33,311 bases of DNA from positions 1 through 33,311 of the forward strand of contig DYEO01000020.1 in NCBI GenBank assembly GCA_020725665.1. The letters are read 5' to 3'. Source of the stretch: Dethiobacter sp. (lineage in GTDB: Bacteria > Bacillota > Dethiobacteria > DTU022 > UBA8154). Below, one piece after another: positions 23,287 to 31,098 of the stretch; within the stretch, counting starts at the first letter, position 1; every line of letters starts with the position of its first letter. The position numbers and the translations under genes are program-made. The notes under the pieces were generated by a model. It saw nothing but the letters and a program-made list of their open reading frames with translations. It ran no database searches and was not told the origin of the DNA.

Positions 23287-24296
23287 AAGAGTTGAGCGAG
23301 CTTCCCGGTGTCTCCGGTGACGAGGGACGGGTGCGTGAGTTTATCCGGGAAAAGCTGTCGGCCTGGGGAATCGAGCACGATTGTGATACTTTGGGGAATC
23401 TCTACGCCTTTAAAAACGGGAGCAAGGGAGCAGAGGGGGGACTCATGCTTGCCGCCCACATGGATGAAGTCGGTTTAATGGTTTCCGCCATTGAAAAAAG
23501 CGGTCACCTGCGCTTTTACAAGGTAGGGGGCATTGACGAACAGATCCTGGTCTCCCGGCCGGTGCGTATCGGCAGTAACGCTATTCCCGGGGTCATCGGG
23601 GCCAAGGCGATTCATCTGCAAAAAAAGGCGGAACGGGAAAAGCCATTAGAAGTTGATAAACTTTACATTGATATTGGCGCCAGGGATAAGGATGATGCTG
23701 CAAAGGCAGTAAAAATCGGCGACTATGTCTCCTTTGCGGCGGAAGCCGCTGCGCTTGGGGGCTCTTTCAAGGGAAAAGCCCTGGATAACAGGGCCGGTTG
23801 TGCCGCCCTGCTGGAGATTCTGCAACGGGATTTTCCCGGCTCTTTTGTTGCCGTATTTACCGTCCAGGAGGAGATTGGCTGTCGCGGCGCGAAAGTGGCT
23901 GCCTACCGGTTGAACCCCCGGACAGCGCTGGTGGTGGAAACGACGATCGCGGCGGATTTGCCGGAGGTCAGGGAGAAAGATCAGGTTACGGTACTGGGAA
24001 AAGGCCCTGCCTTTACCCTGCAGGACGATTCAGTGATTACGCATCCCCGTGTCCTGGAGCGGCTTGTGACGGTGGCGCAGGAACGGGGTATTCCGTACCA
24101 ATTTCGCGGTTACACCGGTAATTTTACGGACGGCGGAGCCGTCTCCAGAGCCCGTGACGGTGTGCCCACCGGTGTGATCTCCACCCCCTGCCGTTACTTG
24201 CACGGTCCGGCCTCCCTGATCTGCCTGGAGGACTGGCGCAACCTGATGGAAGTGGTGGACGGTTTTATCAGATCAGTACTGGCAAAGGGGTTGTAA
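23277..24296 (+). CDS. M42 family metallo-aminopeptidase, copy 2
   Basis: A 339-residue paralogue in the same operon. The ligands are H61 (AAHMDEVG), D170 (LDNRAG), E198/E199 (VQEEIG), E221 in VVETT, where copies 1 and 3 have Asp, and H309 (RYLHGP). The Glu-for-Asp change at the metal site is tolerated in M42 enzymes and may affect metal choice. ATG 23277 follows GGAGGG and overlaps the stop of copy 1, giving translational coupling. Tandem M42 paralogues can assemble into mixed complexes with different sequence preference; that these do is inference. Confidence 0.9.
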   Translation: MFLKELSELPGVSGDEGRVREFIREKLSAWGIEHDCDTLGNLYAFKNGSKGAEGGLMLAAHMDEVGLMVSAIEKSGHLRFYKVGGIDEQILVSRPVRIGSNAIPGVIGAKAIHLQKKAEREKPLEVDKLYIDIGARDKDDAAKAVKIGDYVSFAAEAAALGGSFKGKALDNRAGCAALLEILQRDFPGSFVAVFTVQEEIGCRGAKVAAYRLNPRTALVVETTIAADLPEVREKDQVTVLGKGPAFTLQDDSVITHPRVLERLVTVAQERGIPYQFRGYTGNFTDGGAVSRARDGVPTGVISTPCRYLHGPASLICLEDWRNLMEVVDGFIRSVLAKGL

Positions 24297-24300
24297 AATT

Positions 24301-25320
24301 ATGAAGGAATTGCTCACCAGGCTAACTGCTGCTTTCGGCCCCGCCGGGCGCGAGGAAGGTATACGCGCCCTGTTGCAGCGGGAACTGGAGAATTTAGGCG
24401 AATCAGGCGCTGTAGTGGATGATCTGGGCAACCTGATTGTCTCCCGGGGAGAACCGGCGGACAGGAGAATACTGGTTGCTGCTCATATGGACGGGATCGG
24501 TTTTATGATCACCTGTATCGAGGAAAACGGCTTTTTGCGTTTTACTCCCATCGGGGGAATCCAGGTACACTCCCTGCCGGGGACGCGCCTGCGTTTTCGC
24601 GGTGGGATAACCGGAGTAATTGGCCAGGAGAAAATTAAGGAGCAGAAGGACCTGGAATTTTCCAGGCTCTACATTGATATCGGCGCCGCCAGTGGCAAGG
24701 AGGCAGAACAGCAGGTGCAGATTGGCGATACAGCCGTTTTTAACGCACCCCTTGCGGCGGAAGGTGATCGTTTTATTGCCGGGGCCCTGGATGACCGTGC
24801 CGGATGTGCCCTCCTGTTGGAAACACTGAAACGCCTGCCTTCCACCCTGCCCCAGGCTGTCTCTTTTGTCTTCACCGTGCAGGAAGAGGTGGGACTGCGC
24901 GGCGCCCAGGCCGTCTCCTACCGTATCAACCCCCAGTTCGGCCTAGCGGTGGATGTTACCCGCACCGGTGATACACCCGAGCCCCAGTTCAAAACGCCTG
25001 TTTCCCTGGGTAAGGGACCGGCGATCAAGATTAAGGATAACTCCGTGATCTGCCATCCCCGTGTTACCGCCCTGATGCGGCGAGTGGCGGAAGAAAAAAA
25101 CATACCCTACCAGATTGAAGTACTCGAACAGGGCGGTACCGATGCGGGCGCAATTCACCTTTCCCGTACAGGTGTGCCCACGGGAGCCCTCTCCATACCC
25201 TGCCGCTATATACATACACCGGGGGAGATGGTTGACCGCACTGATATGGAAAACGGTGTCTCACTCCTCCTTGCCCTGCTACAGACGGAATGGAATGGAT
25301 CATGGGGACGGTCCTGGTGA
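24301..25320 (+). CDS. M42 family metallo-aminopeptidase, copy 3
   Basis: A 339-residue third paralogue, four bases after copy 2. The ligands are H62, D164 (LDDRAG), E195/E196 (VQEEVG), D218 (AVDVTRTGD) and H305 (RYIHTP). The first motif reads AHMDGIG rather than AHMDEIG/EVG, a Glu-to-Gly change next to the metal site that separates it from the other two. The barrel and dimerisation regions are otherwise complete, so it is probably active. Last gene of the cluster. A small AAAAGC/GCTTTT hairpin (25337-25352) follows but has no U-tract. Confidence 0.9.
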   Translation: MKELLTRLTAAFGPAGREEGIRALLQRELENLGESGAVVDDLGNLIVSRGEPADRRILVAAHMDGIGFMITCIEENGFLRFTPIGGIQVHSLPGTRLRFRGGITGVIGQEKIKEQKDLEFSRLYIDIGAASGKEAEQQVQIGDTAVFNAPLAAEGDRFIAGALDDRAGCALLLETLKRLPSTLPQAVSFVFTVQEEVGLRGAQAVSYRINPQFGLAVDVTRTGDTPEPQFKTPVSLGKGPAIKIKDNSVICHPRVTALMRRVAEEKNIPYQIEVLEQGGTDAGAIHLSRTGVPTGALSIPCRYIHTPGEMVDRTDMENGVSLLLALLQTEWNGSWGRSW

Positions 25321-25364
25321 TCCATCAGGCCAAATTAAAAGCAAGCGCTTTTGCAAATTATTTC

Positions 25365-25393
25365 TTGCATAAAATAGGGGAAAATGCTAAAAT
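25365..25393 (+). promoter_or_regulatory. Promoter of the pantothenate operon
   Basis: TTGCAT (25365-25370), a 17-base spacer and TAAAAT (25388-25393), placing the start near 25400 and leaving a leader of about 165 bases. Confidence 0.55.
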
Positions 25394-25417
25394 GGAGTGG
25401 GCGGGGATCTTTTTAAG

Positions 25418-25552
25418 ACTCTGTACCATGACGTAAGCGTTAAAATAATGAGTACTGCGTTTACTGCCTGGAGCCGTTGTGGACCGGGACAGGGTACATG
25501 CCGGAGAGACTATTGTGCCTTCCTGTTCACAAGGGAGGCATTTATATTTTTT
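25418..25552 (+). promoter_or_regulatory. Structured leader with terminator: candidate riboswitch of the pan operon
   Basis: The leader can fold as a three-way junction: P1 TGTACC (25422-25427) with GGTACA (25493-25498), P2 GTAAGCG (25433-25439) with CGTTTAC (25458-25464), and P3 CCTG (25467-25470) with CAGG (25490-25493, sharing one G with P1). A terminator hairpin TGCCTTCC (25516-25523) / GGGAGGCA (25533-25540) follows, with a U-rich run (25541-25552) that abuts the GGAGG of the first gene. The sequence matches none of the riboswitch classes I can recall. The pairing was done by eye. Confidence 0.5.
25516..25552 (+). terminator. Intrinsic terminator/attenuator directly before the pan operon
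   Basis: An 8-bp stem with one G-U pair and a 9-base loop, then TTTATATTTTTT. Its position between the promoter and the ribosome site means it must be read through for expression. Confidence 0.7.
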
Positions 25553-25565
25553 GGAGGCATAATGC

Positions 25566-26441
25566 ATGAAGCGGATTACGGTTATCGGAGCGGGTAATGT
25601 GGGCAAGGTGTTGGGCTCTGCCTTAAAGGCTAAAGGTTACCCCCTTGTTGCCGCTTTTTGCCGAACGGCCCCATCACGCCAGACTGCAGCACGGGTGCTG
25701 CAGTGCCCTGTCTATGATGACATGGCGCAGGCGGCAAGGGTAGGGGATATTGTCTTTATCACCACACCGGACCGGGTAATCCAGGAAGTCTGCGAGAACA
25801 TAGCCGCTGCTGGAGGTTTCCATTCCGGTCAGCTTGTTCTTCATACCAGTGGGGCACACAGTTCCGAGGTTTTGGCAGCTGCCAGGGAGCAGGGAGCCCG
25901 TGTCCTTTCCTTTCATCCCTTGCAAACCTTCCCCGGACTGGAGGTTGGGCTGCAGTCCCTGCCCGGAACCTTTTTTACCGTGGAAGGGGACGAAGCGGGA
26001 TTTGCTGCTGCCGCAGAGTTGGTAACTACCTTCGCCGGGAAGATGCTCCATATTCCCACGGAGATGAAACCTCTTTACCATGCTGCTGCCTGTGTGGCCT
26101 GCAATTATCTCGTATCGCTTATGGATGTGGCCCTGAAGATGTATGCCGTCATGAATATTTCTGCTGCCAGTGCCATGGAAGCACTTTCACCGTTAATCCA
26201 GGGCACACTGCGCAATATCGCCTCCCTTGGCCCGCAGCAGGCTCTGACCGGACCCATCACCCGGGGGGACGTTTCCACAATTTCCTGTCATCTGGAGAAT
26301 ATGCGACAGCAGTGCCCCGAACTCCTTCCCCTTTACAGCGAACTTGGACTTTATACGGTGGAATTGGCGCTGCGCAAGGGTACTCTGGGGGAAAAAGAGG
26401 CAAAGGAGATAAATCAATTGTTAGGAGGTCAGGTAAAATGA
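25566..26441 (+). CDS. Rossmann/DUF2520 oxidoreductase, likely ketopantoate reductase (PanG-like)
   Basis: A 291-residue NAD(P)-binding protein. The Rossmann start ITVIGAGNVGKVLG (4-17) is followed by a coenzyme domain to about 125, ending HTSGAHSSEVL and SFHPLQTFPG, and an all-helical DUF2520 domain from about 150. It heads the operon with panB, panC and panD, which lacks panE. As I recall, the alternative ketopantoate reductase PanG of Francisella and some Firmicutes has this same architecture and genomic place, so reduction of 2-dehydropantoate to pantoate is the likely job. ATG 25566 follows GGAGG by 8 bases. Its stop overlaps the panB start (ATGA). Confidence 0.82.
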   Translation: MKRITVIGAGNVGKVLGSALKAKGYPLVAAFCRTAPSRQTAARVLQCPVYDDMAQAARVGDIVFITTPDRVIQEVCENIAAAGGFHSGQLVLHTSGAHSSEVLAAAREQGARVLSFHPLQTFPGLEVGLQSLPGTFFTVEGDEAGFAAAAELVTTFAGKMLHIPTEMKPLYHAAACVACNYLVSLMDVALKMYAVMNISAASAMEALSPLIQGTLRNIASLGPQQALTGPITRGDVSTISCHLENMRQQCPELLPLYSELGLYTVELALRKGTLGEKEAKEINQLLGGQVK

Positions 26442-27286
26442 GTGCGACGCGGTTGTCGACCCTGGACCTGCGGGAGATGAAAAAGAAGAACGAAAAGATC
26501 ACCATGATCACCGCCTATGACTACCCCACAGCCGAACTGGTGGACGAGGCGGGAGCAGAGATTATCCTGGTGGGGGATTCCCTGGGGATGGTCGTCCTCG
26601 GTTACCCCGACACTCTCTCTGTGACCCTGGGGGAGATGATCCACCACGGTAAGGCAGTGGTACGCGGCAGCAAGAGGGCTTTTGTGATCATCGATATGCC
26701 TTTTCTAACCTACCAGGTCAACAGTGAGGAAGCGCTGCGCAATGCCGGGAGGACGATCCAGGAAACCGGGGCCCAGGGGGTTAAACTGGAAGGCGGAGTA
26801 GAGATCGGCGAGACGGTACGGAAGATTACCCAGGCCGGTATCCCTGTCGTGGGGCATCTCGGTCTTACTCCCCAGTCAGCGGGGCAACTGGGCGGTTTTA
26901 AAGTGCAGGGACGCGATCTGCAGGCAGCCCGCAAAACGATCGACGATGCCGTGGTGCTTGAGGAAGCGGGTGCCTTTATGCTCGTTCTCGAATGTGTTCC
27001 CTGGCAGTTAGCCCGGGTCATCACAGAGAAACTCTCCATTCCCGTTATCGGTATCGGTGCGGGGAAGTACTGCGACGGCCAGGTTCTTGTCTATCACGAT
27101 GTGATGGGCCTTTACACGGGCAAACGGCCGAAATTTGTTAAGCAGTATGCCGATGCCCGCACAGAGATGCTGCGGGGCGTAAATAATTATATTGACGCAG
27201 TGAAAAAGGTATCTTTCCCCGGGGAAGAGCACACCTTCACCATGCCGGCGGAAGTGCTTGCTTCACTTCTTGACAGTTGCCAGTAG
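26438..27286 (+). CDS. panB: 3-methyl-2-oxobutanoate hydroxymethyltransferase
   Basis: A 282-residue enzyme adding a hydroxymethyl group from 5,10-methylene-THF to ketoisovalerate, the first step of pantoate synthesis. The family blocks are ITAYDYPTAELVDEAG (24-39), the Mg-binding Asp47 in LVGDSLGM, IIDMPFLTYQ, VKLEGG, GHLGLTPQSA, and IGIGAGKYCDGQVLVYHD. I start at ATG 26438, 9 bases after AGGAGG and overlapping the previous stop as ATGA; the frame is open further upstream but inside the DUF2520 gene. Its TAG stop lies within a REP-like inverted repeat. Confidence 0.97.
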   Translation: MSATRLSTLDLREMKKKNEKITMITAYDYPTAELVDEAGAEIILVGDSLGMVVLGYPDTLSVTLGEMIHHGKAVVRGSKRAFVIIDMPFLTYQVNSEEALRNAGRTIQETGAQGVKLEGGVEIGETVRKITQAGIPVVGHLGLTPQSAGQLGGFKVQGRDLQAARKTIDDAVVLEEAGAFMLVLECVPWQLARVITEKLSIPVIGIGAGKYCDGQVLVYHDVMGLYTGKRPKFVKQYADARTEMLRGVNNYIDAVKKVSFPGEEHTFTMPAEVLASLLDSCQ

Positions 27287-27307
27287 GGGCGGGTCTCCGC
27301 GCCCGCC
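27283..27307. repeat. REP-like inverted repeat between panB and panC
   Basis: GTAGGGGCGGG (27283-27293), a short loop and CCCGCC (27302-27307), followed by another GTAGG (27309-27313). It is related to the palindrome at 22105-22129. The panB stop codon and part of the panC ribosome site (AGGAGGG 27311-27317) are built from it or its edge. Confidence 0.65.
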
Positions 27308-27323
27308 TGTAGGAGGGAACGGC

Positions 27324-28172
27324 ATGGAGTTTGTGCAAGATCCGGCAACCCTGCGGCAAAAGCTGCATGAAATCAGACGACAGGGCAAAAGTATCGGTTT
27401 TGTGCCCACAATGGGTTTTCTGCACGAAGGCCATCTCTCCCTCATCCGGGCAGCTAGGGCGCAAAACGACTTCGTGGTGATCAGTATTTTTGTAAACCCC
27501 CTGCAGTTTGGTGAAGGTGAGGATTATGAGGACTATCCCCGCGATTTGGAGAGCGACAGTCGCCTTGCCGCTGCTGCCGGATGCGACCTCATCTTTTCCC
27601 CCGCGGTGCGGGATTTTTACCCGCCCGGCTATGCCACCTTTGTGGAAGTACAGGGCAGTATAACGGAGGGGCTTTGCGGTACCGCCCGCCCGGGCCATTT
27701 CCGCGGCGTAACGACGGTTTTAGTAAAGCTTTTCAACCTGGTAGCTCCGGAGCACACTTATTTTGGCCAAAAGGATGCCCAGCAGTGCCTGGTGGTAAAA
27801 AAAATGCTGGAGGATTTGGATTATAATCTCCAGTTTCATATTATGCCCACGGTGCGCGAGGCAGACGGCCTGGCCATGAGTTCGCGCAACAAGTATCTTA
27901 CCCCCCGGCAGCGGGCGGCCGCACCCGTGCTCTTTCAGAGCCTGCAGCAGGCGGAGTCGCTGATCCGTGGTGGAGAGAGGGATGTGGCGTCGCTAAAAGA
28001 TGCGATGCGCAACCTCATTGCCTCCGTGCCGGAGACGGAGATAGATTATATCGAGATCGTGGATACGAATGAACTCAAGCCGGTGGAGCAGGTGAGGGGC
28101 AGTTGCCTCATCGCCCTGGCTGTCAGGATAGGGAGTACCCGTCTTATCGATAACATCATTTTGGAGGTGTGA
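27324..28172 (+). CDS. panC: Pantothenate synthetase
   Basis: A 282-residue nucleotidyltransferase-fold ligase joining pantoate and beta-alanine through pantoyl-adenylate. The HIGH-type motif is in VPTMGFLHEGHLSLI (about 29-43), and the KMSKS-like loop is MSSRNKYL (about 187-194). FVNPLQFGEGEDYEDYPRDL and FGQKDAQQ are further family blocks. ATG 27324 follows AGGAGGG by 6 bases; upstream in-frame codons belong to the panB/REP region. It is one step before panD in the operon. Confidence 0.97.
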   Translation: MEFVQDPATLRQKLHEIRRQGKSIGFVPTMGFLHEGHLSLIRAARAQNDFVVISIFVNPLQFGEGEDYEDYPRDLESDSRLAAAAGCDLIFSPAVRDFYPPGYATFVEVQGSITEGLCGTARPGHFRGVTTVLVKLFNLVAPEHTYFGQKDAQQCLVVKKMLEDLDYNLQFHIMPTVREADGLAMSSRNKYLTPRQRAAAPVLFQSLQQAESLIRGGERDVASLKDAMRNLIASVPETEIDYIEIVDTNELKPVEQVRGSCLIALAVRIGSTRLIDNIILEV

Positions 28173-28175
28173 GCC

Positions 28176-28559
28176 TTGTGGCGGATCATGTGTAAATCAA
28201 AAATTCACCGCGCCACCGTTACCGGGGCTGACCTTAACTACGTGGGTAGCATTACCATCGACAGTGAACTGCTGGAAAGAGCAGACATCCTGCCTTATGA
28301 GAAAGTCCAGGTCGTCAACAACAACAATGGGGCCCGTCTGGAGACCTATACCATCGCCGGGGAGCGGGGCAGCGGGGAAATCTGCCTTAACGGAGCGGCC
28401 GCCCGTCTGGTCCAGCCGGGAGATATAGTGATTATTATCAGTTATGCCCAGTACAGCCGGGAGGAAATGTCCCATTTTCGTCCCCGCGTGGTTTTTGTGG
28501 ATGAAAAAAACAGGATCACAAAGATCACCGATGAAGAGCCGGCCGGCACCTTTGCTTAA
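28176..28559 (+). CDS. panD: Aspartate 1-decarboxylase proenzyme
   Basis: A 127-residue pyruvoyl enzyme making beta-alanine for PanC. Self-cleavage is expected between G24 and S25 (NYVGSITID), where Ser becomes the pyruvoyl group. [11 protein letters not shown] and [14 protein letters not shown] complete the signature. I chose the TTG at 28176: GGAGGT lies 7 bases upstream and this start gives the canonical Ser25 numbering; ATG 28188 would shorten it by four residues. The gap to panC is 3 bases. Confidence 0.97.
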   Translation: MWRIMCKSKIHRATVTGADLNYVGSITIDSELLERADILPYEKVQVVNNNNGARLETYTIAGERGSGEICLNGAAARLVQPGDIVIIISYAQYSREEMSHFRPRVVFVDEKNRITKITDEEPAGTFA

Positions 28560-28586
28560 AGATTGTTATATTTATTTACAATCTTT
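28558..28586 (+). terminator. Terminator-like hairpin after panD
   Basis: Perfect 9-bp stem AAAGATTGT (28558-28566) / ACAATCTTT (28578-28586) beginning at the panD stop codon. There is no long U-run beyond the stem's own TTT, so strength is uncertain. Confidence 0.6.
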
Positions 28587-28603
28587 CAAATTTGTGTTAC
28601 AAT
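28575..28603 (+). promoter_or_regulatory. Promoter of the aminomutase gene, overlapping the panD terminator
   Basis: TTTACA (28575-28580) lies in the right arm of the hairpin. A 17-base spacer leads to TACAAT (28598-28603). Both hexamers differ from consensus at one base. The roughly 100-base leader contains a TAGGAA/TTCCTA hairpin of unknown role. Confidence 0.65.
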
Positions 28604-28710
28604 AGTTTTTGTTATTAGAACAATAAAATATTGCAGGTAGGAATCATTTCTTTCCTATTGGGAAGGATCGTTTTTTCGTTCCTCCTGGAAGAAAAAAAGA
28701 GGTTATTCCA

Positions 28711-29937
28711 ATGAAAAGAAAGATTGCCCTACAGCGTGCGGAAGAACTGAAAAAGACCATCGGTGATTATCTCGCTGTCAAGGATACCATTCCCACGGGC
28801 TTTACGCAGTGGGAAAAAATCCGGGAAAGGCAGGAGAAAATCAGGATATTGCTTGGTGCCACGGAGAAGGATTGGTACAGTTGGCGCTGGCAGATTCGTA
28901 ATCGCATCAGTGATGGGAAATTGCTGGCCCGCATAATTGATCTCAGTCCCCGCGAACTGGAAGAAATTGAACTGACGGGGAGCAAGTTTCGTTGGGGAGT
29001 TGTCCCTTATTACCTCAGCCTGGTCGATCCCGCCAGTAAAAATGATCCCTTGCGGCTCCAGTCCATTCCCACAAACCGGGAATATTACGATTGCACCGGG
29101 GAGATGGACCCCATGGACGAAGAGTACACTTCCCCGGCTCCGGCGGTAACGCGCCGCTACCCCGATCGCCTGATTATCAACGTGACCAACCAGTGTGCCA
29201 GTTATTGCCGTCACTGCCAGCGCAGGCGCAATATCGGAGAGGTGGACCGCCATACCTCCCGCAGCAATCTCAGCGCTGCCCTGGAATATGTAGCCGCCAA
29301 CCCGGAGATCCGTGATGTGCTCCTTACAGGGGGCGATGCCCTCATGCTCTCCGACGAAACGCTGGAATGGCTGCTCAGCGAGCTGGATAAGATCCCCCAC
29401 GTGGAGATCAAGCGCCTGGGCACCCGTGCCCCTGTAAACCTTCCCTACCGTGTTACCGGGGATCTCTGCCGCATGCTCAGCCGGCACCTTCCCCTCTATG
29501 TAAACACCCATTTTAATCATCCGCTGGAGATAACACCGGCCGCGCAGGAGGCCTGCCTGGCGTTGGCCCGTTGCGGCATCAACCTGGGCAACCAGGCGGT
29601 ATTGCTCAGGGGTATCAACAATGATCCCATGATTATGCGCAAGCTGAGCCAGGAGCTTTTACGCATCATGGTCAGGCCTTATTACATATTTCATGCTAAA
29701 AATGTGCAGGGGACGAACCACTTCCGTACCAGGGTAGAGGAAGGCATCGAGATTATGGAGAAGTTGCGCGGCTATACATCCGGTTTGGCCATTCCTACCT
29801 ATATTGTTAACGCGCCCCATGGTTACGGCAAAACCCCCATGCTTGCCGAGTATCTCATCTCCCTGGGGAAGGACAAAGTGGTCATCCGTACCTGGGAAAA
29901 CAGGGTTATGGAATACGAAAACAGCCTGGAAGAATAG
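28711..29937 (+). CDS. eam: Glutamate 2,3-aminomutase (KamA-family radical SAM, PLP enzyme)
   Basis: A 408-residue enzyme predicted to interconvert L-glutamate and beta-glutamate, a compatible solute. The radical SAM cluster motif is C162-x3-C166-x2-C169, and the PLP lysine is K374 (HGYGKTP). The family is split by two substrate-binding residues. Lysine 2,3-aminomutase has Asp293 and Asp330, whereas glutamate 2,3-aminomutase of C. difficile has Lys332 and Asn369. Here they are K330 (FHAKNVQG) and N367 (IVNAPHG), with the same 37-residue spacing, so glutamate rather than lysine is the expected substrate. ATG 28711 follows AGAGG. No acetyltransferase (ablB) neighbour is present. It has its own promoter. 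Confidence 0.85.
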   Translation: MKRKIALQRAEELKKTIGDYLAVKDTIPTGFTQWEKIRERQEKIRILLGATEKDWYSWRWQIRNRISDGKLLARIIDLSPRELEEIELTGSKFRWGVVPYYLSLVDPASKNDPLRLQSIPTNREYYDCTGEMDPMDEEYTSPAPAVTRRYPDRLIINVTNQCASYCRHCQRRRNIGEVDRHTSRSNLSAALEYVAANPEIRDVLLTGGDALMLSDETLEWLLSELDKIPHVEIKRLGTRAPVNLPYRVTGDLCRMLSRHLPLYVNTHFNHPLEITPAAQEACLALARCGINLGNQAVLLRGINNDPMIMRKLSQELLRIMVRPYYIFHAKNVQGTNHFRTRVEEGIEIMEKLRGYTSGLAIPTYIVNAPHGYGKTPMLAEYLISLGKDKVVIRTWENRVMEYENSLEE

Positions 29938-29980
29938 AGGAAAAACGGGCGGCATGGGGGCGCAGAAGGACAGTAACGAT

Positions 29981-30035
29981 GCGGCAGCCATGAGTAAATA
30001 CGCTCATGGTTTCTGTATGTTAACAGGGCTGCCGC
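29981..30035 (+). repeat. Nested inverted repeats before dprA
   Basis: GCGGCAGCC (29981-29989) pairs with GGCTGCCGC (30027-30035). Between them CCATGAG (29988-29994) pairs with CTCATGG (30003-30009). No U-tract follows. It could be an mRNA structure controlling dprA translation. Confidence 0.55.
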
Positions 30036-30057
30036 AGCGGGGGCGGTGGAGGCAAAA

Positions 30058-30978
30058 ATGAGAGGTGAAAGGACAGGAATGGATCAGAAGGCCTATTGCC
30101 ATGCTTTAAACCTCATCCCCCAGCTTGGTCCCGTGCGTATCAACCGGCTGCTTAAAGCCTGTGGATCGGCCCGGGAGGTGTGGAACGCTCCAGAACCCCG
30201 TCTTGCCGCCGTGGAGGGGTTCGGAGAGAAACTGGCGGCGCAGGTGGTTGCGGTGCGTGCCCGTATCGACCCCGCAAGAGCCTGGCAAGAACTGTGTGGT
30301 AAGGGTTTTGGCGCTGTTGCCCAGGATGAATACGGTTATCCTCCCCTGTTGCGGGAGATTTACGATCCGCCGCCGCTCCTTTATTACAGCGGTGACCTGC
30401 AGGTGCTGCAAAAATCCTGCCTGGCTGTGGTGGGAAGCCGCCGCCATACGGCATACGGCCGGGAGATCGCCTATAAGTTTGCCGCCCGCCTGGCGGCCTG
30501 CGGTATCACCGTTGTCAGCGGCCTGGCCCGTGGCATCGATACCTGGGCACACCGGGGTGCCCTGAAGGTCAAAGGCACTACGGCGGCAGTCCTGGGCTGC
30601 GGCCTGGATATCTGCTATCCTCCGGAAAACAGTTTACTGATGCAAAGTATTCGGCAGCAGGGAGTGGTTTTAAGCGAATTTCCTCCCGGCAGTGAACCGC
30701 TGCCTGCCAATTTTCCCAGGCGCAACCGCCTGATCAGCGGCCTGTCTCTCGGAACCGTTGTCGTGGAGGCCGGGGAAAAAAGCGGCGCTTTAATCACAGC
30801 TTCTTTTGCCCTTGAACAGGGCAGGGAAGTGTTTGCCGTCCCGGGCAGCATCACCAGCCCCTGCAGCCGTGGCTGTCATTATCTGATCAAGGAGGGGGCC
30901 AAACTTGTGGATGGGGTGGAATCGATCCTGGAGGAATTCCCCCATGAGTATTTTAATCGCTTAAGGGTGAATATATAA
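30058..30978 (+). CDS. dprA: DNA-processing protein DprA
   Basis: A 306-residue protein that loads RecA onto incoming single-stranded DNA in transformation. An N-terminal helix-hairpin-helix-like part (about 8-70, LIPQLGPVRINRLL) is followed by the Rossmann-like DprA core with AVVGSRRHTAYG, VVSGLARGIDTWAH, PLPANFPRRNRLISGLS and VVEAGEKSGALITA. It ends soon after the core, without the C-terminal winged helix found in many homologues. ATG 30058 lies 5 bases after GTGGAGG; ATG 30079 (MDQKAY) is a credible shorter start. The dprA-topA order is standard in Bacillota. Confidence 0.93.
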   Translation: MRGERTGMDQKAYCHALNLIPQLGPVRINRLLKACGSAREVWNAPEPRLAAVEGFGEKLAAQVVAVRARIDPARAWQELCGKGFGAVAQDEYGYPPLLREIYDPPPLLYYSGDLQVLQKSCLAVVGSRRHTAYGREIAYKFAARLAACGITVVSGLARGIDTWAHRGALKVKGTTAAVLGCGLDICYPPENSLLMQSIRQQGVVLSEFPPGSEPLPANFPRRNRLISGLSLGTVVVEAGEKSGALITASFALEQGREVFAVPGSITSPCSRGCHYLIKEGAKLVDGVESILEEFPHEYFNRLRVNI

Positions 30979-30987
30979 ATAGCATGA

Positions 30988-31068
30988 GTCGAAGGTCAAA
31001 AGTCGAAGGTCGGGACTAAATAAAGTCAAATGTCGAAAGTTAAATGACTTTTGACCTTGGACTTTAGA
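30988..31068. repeat. Heptamer-periodic repeat array with long inverted repeat, before topA
   Basis: Direct 7-base units of the form GTCnAAn run from 30988 (GTCGAAG, GTCAAAA, GTCGAAG, GTCGGGA) and again from 31025, then reverse into inverted units up to 31068. The outer parts, 30988-31004 and 31046-31062, are complementary over 17 bases with one mismatch, so the array can form a large hairpin. It shares a 17-base identity with the array after topA. Confidence 0.85.
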
Positions 31069-31098
31069 CTGAACAACCGACCTGCTGGAGGGGAAAGA

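Noticed and set aside
25418..25498. Assigning the pan-operon leader to the published pan motif
   Set aside because: The fold I see is a three-way junction rather than a simple hairpin with bulged adenines, and I cannot verify the consensus without a covariance model.
28729..29520. 263-residue minus-strand reading frame
   Set aside because: Antisense to the aminomutase gene, with no start signals or family motifs.
29954..30061. 35-codon ORF ending in ATGA overlap with dprA
   Set aside because: The overlap is tempting, but the ribosome site is too far away (GAGG about 13 bases) and the sequence is mostly accounted for by the nested inverted repeats.
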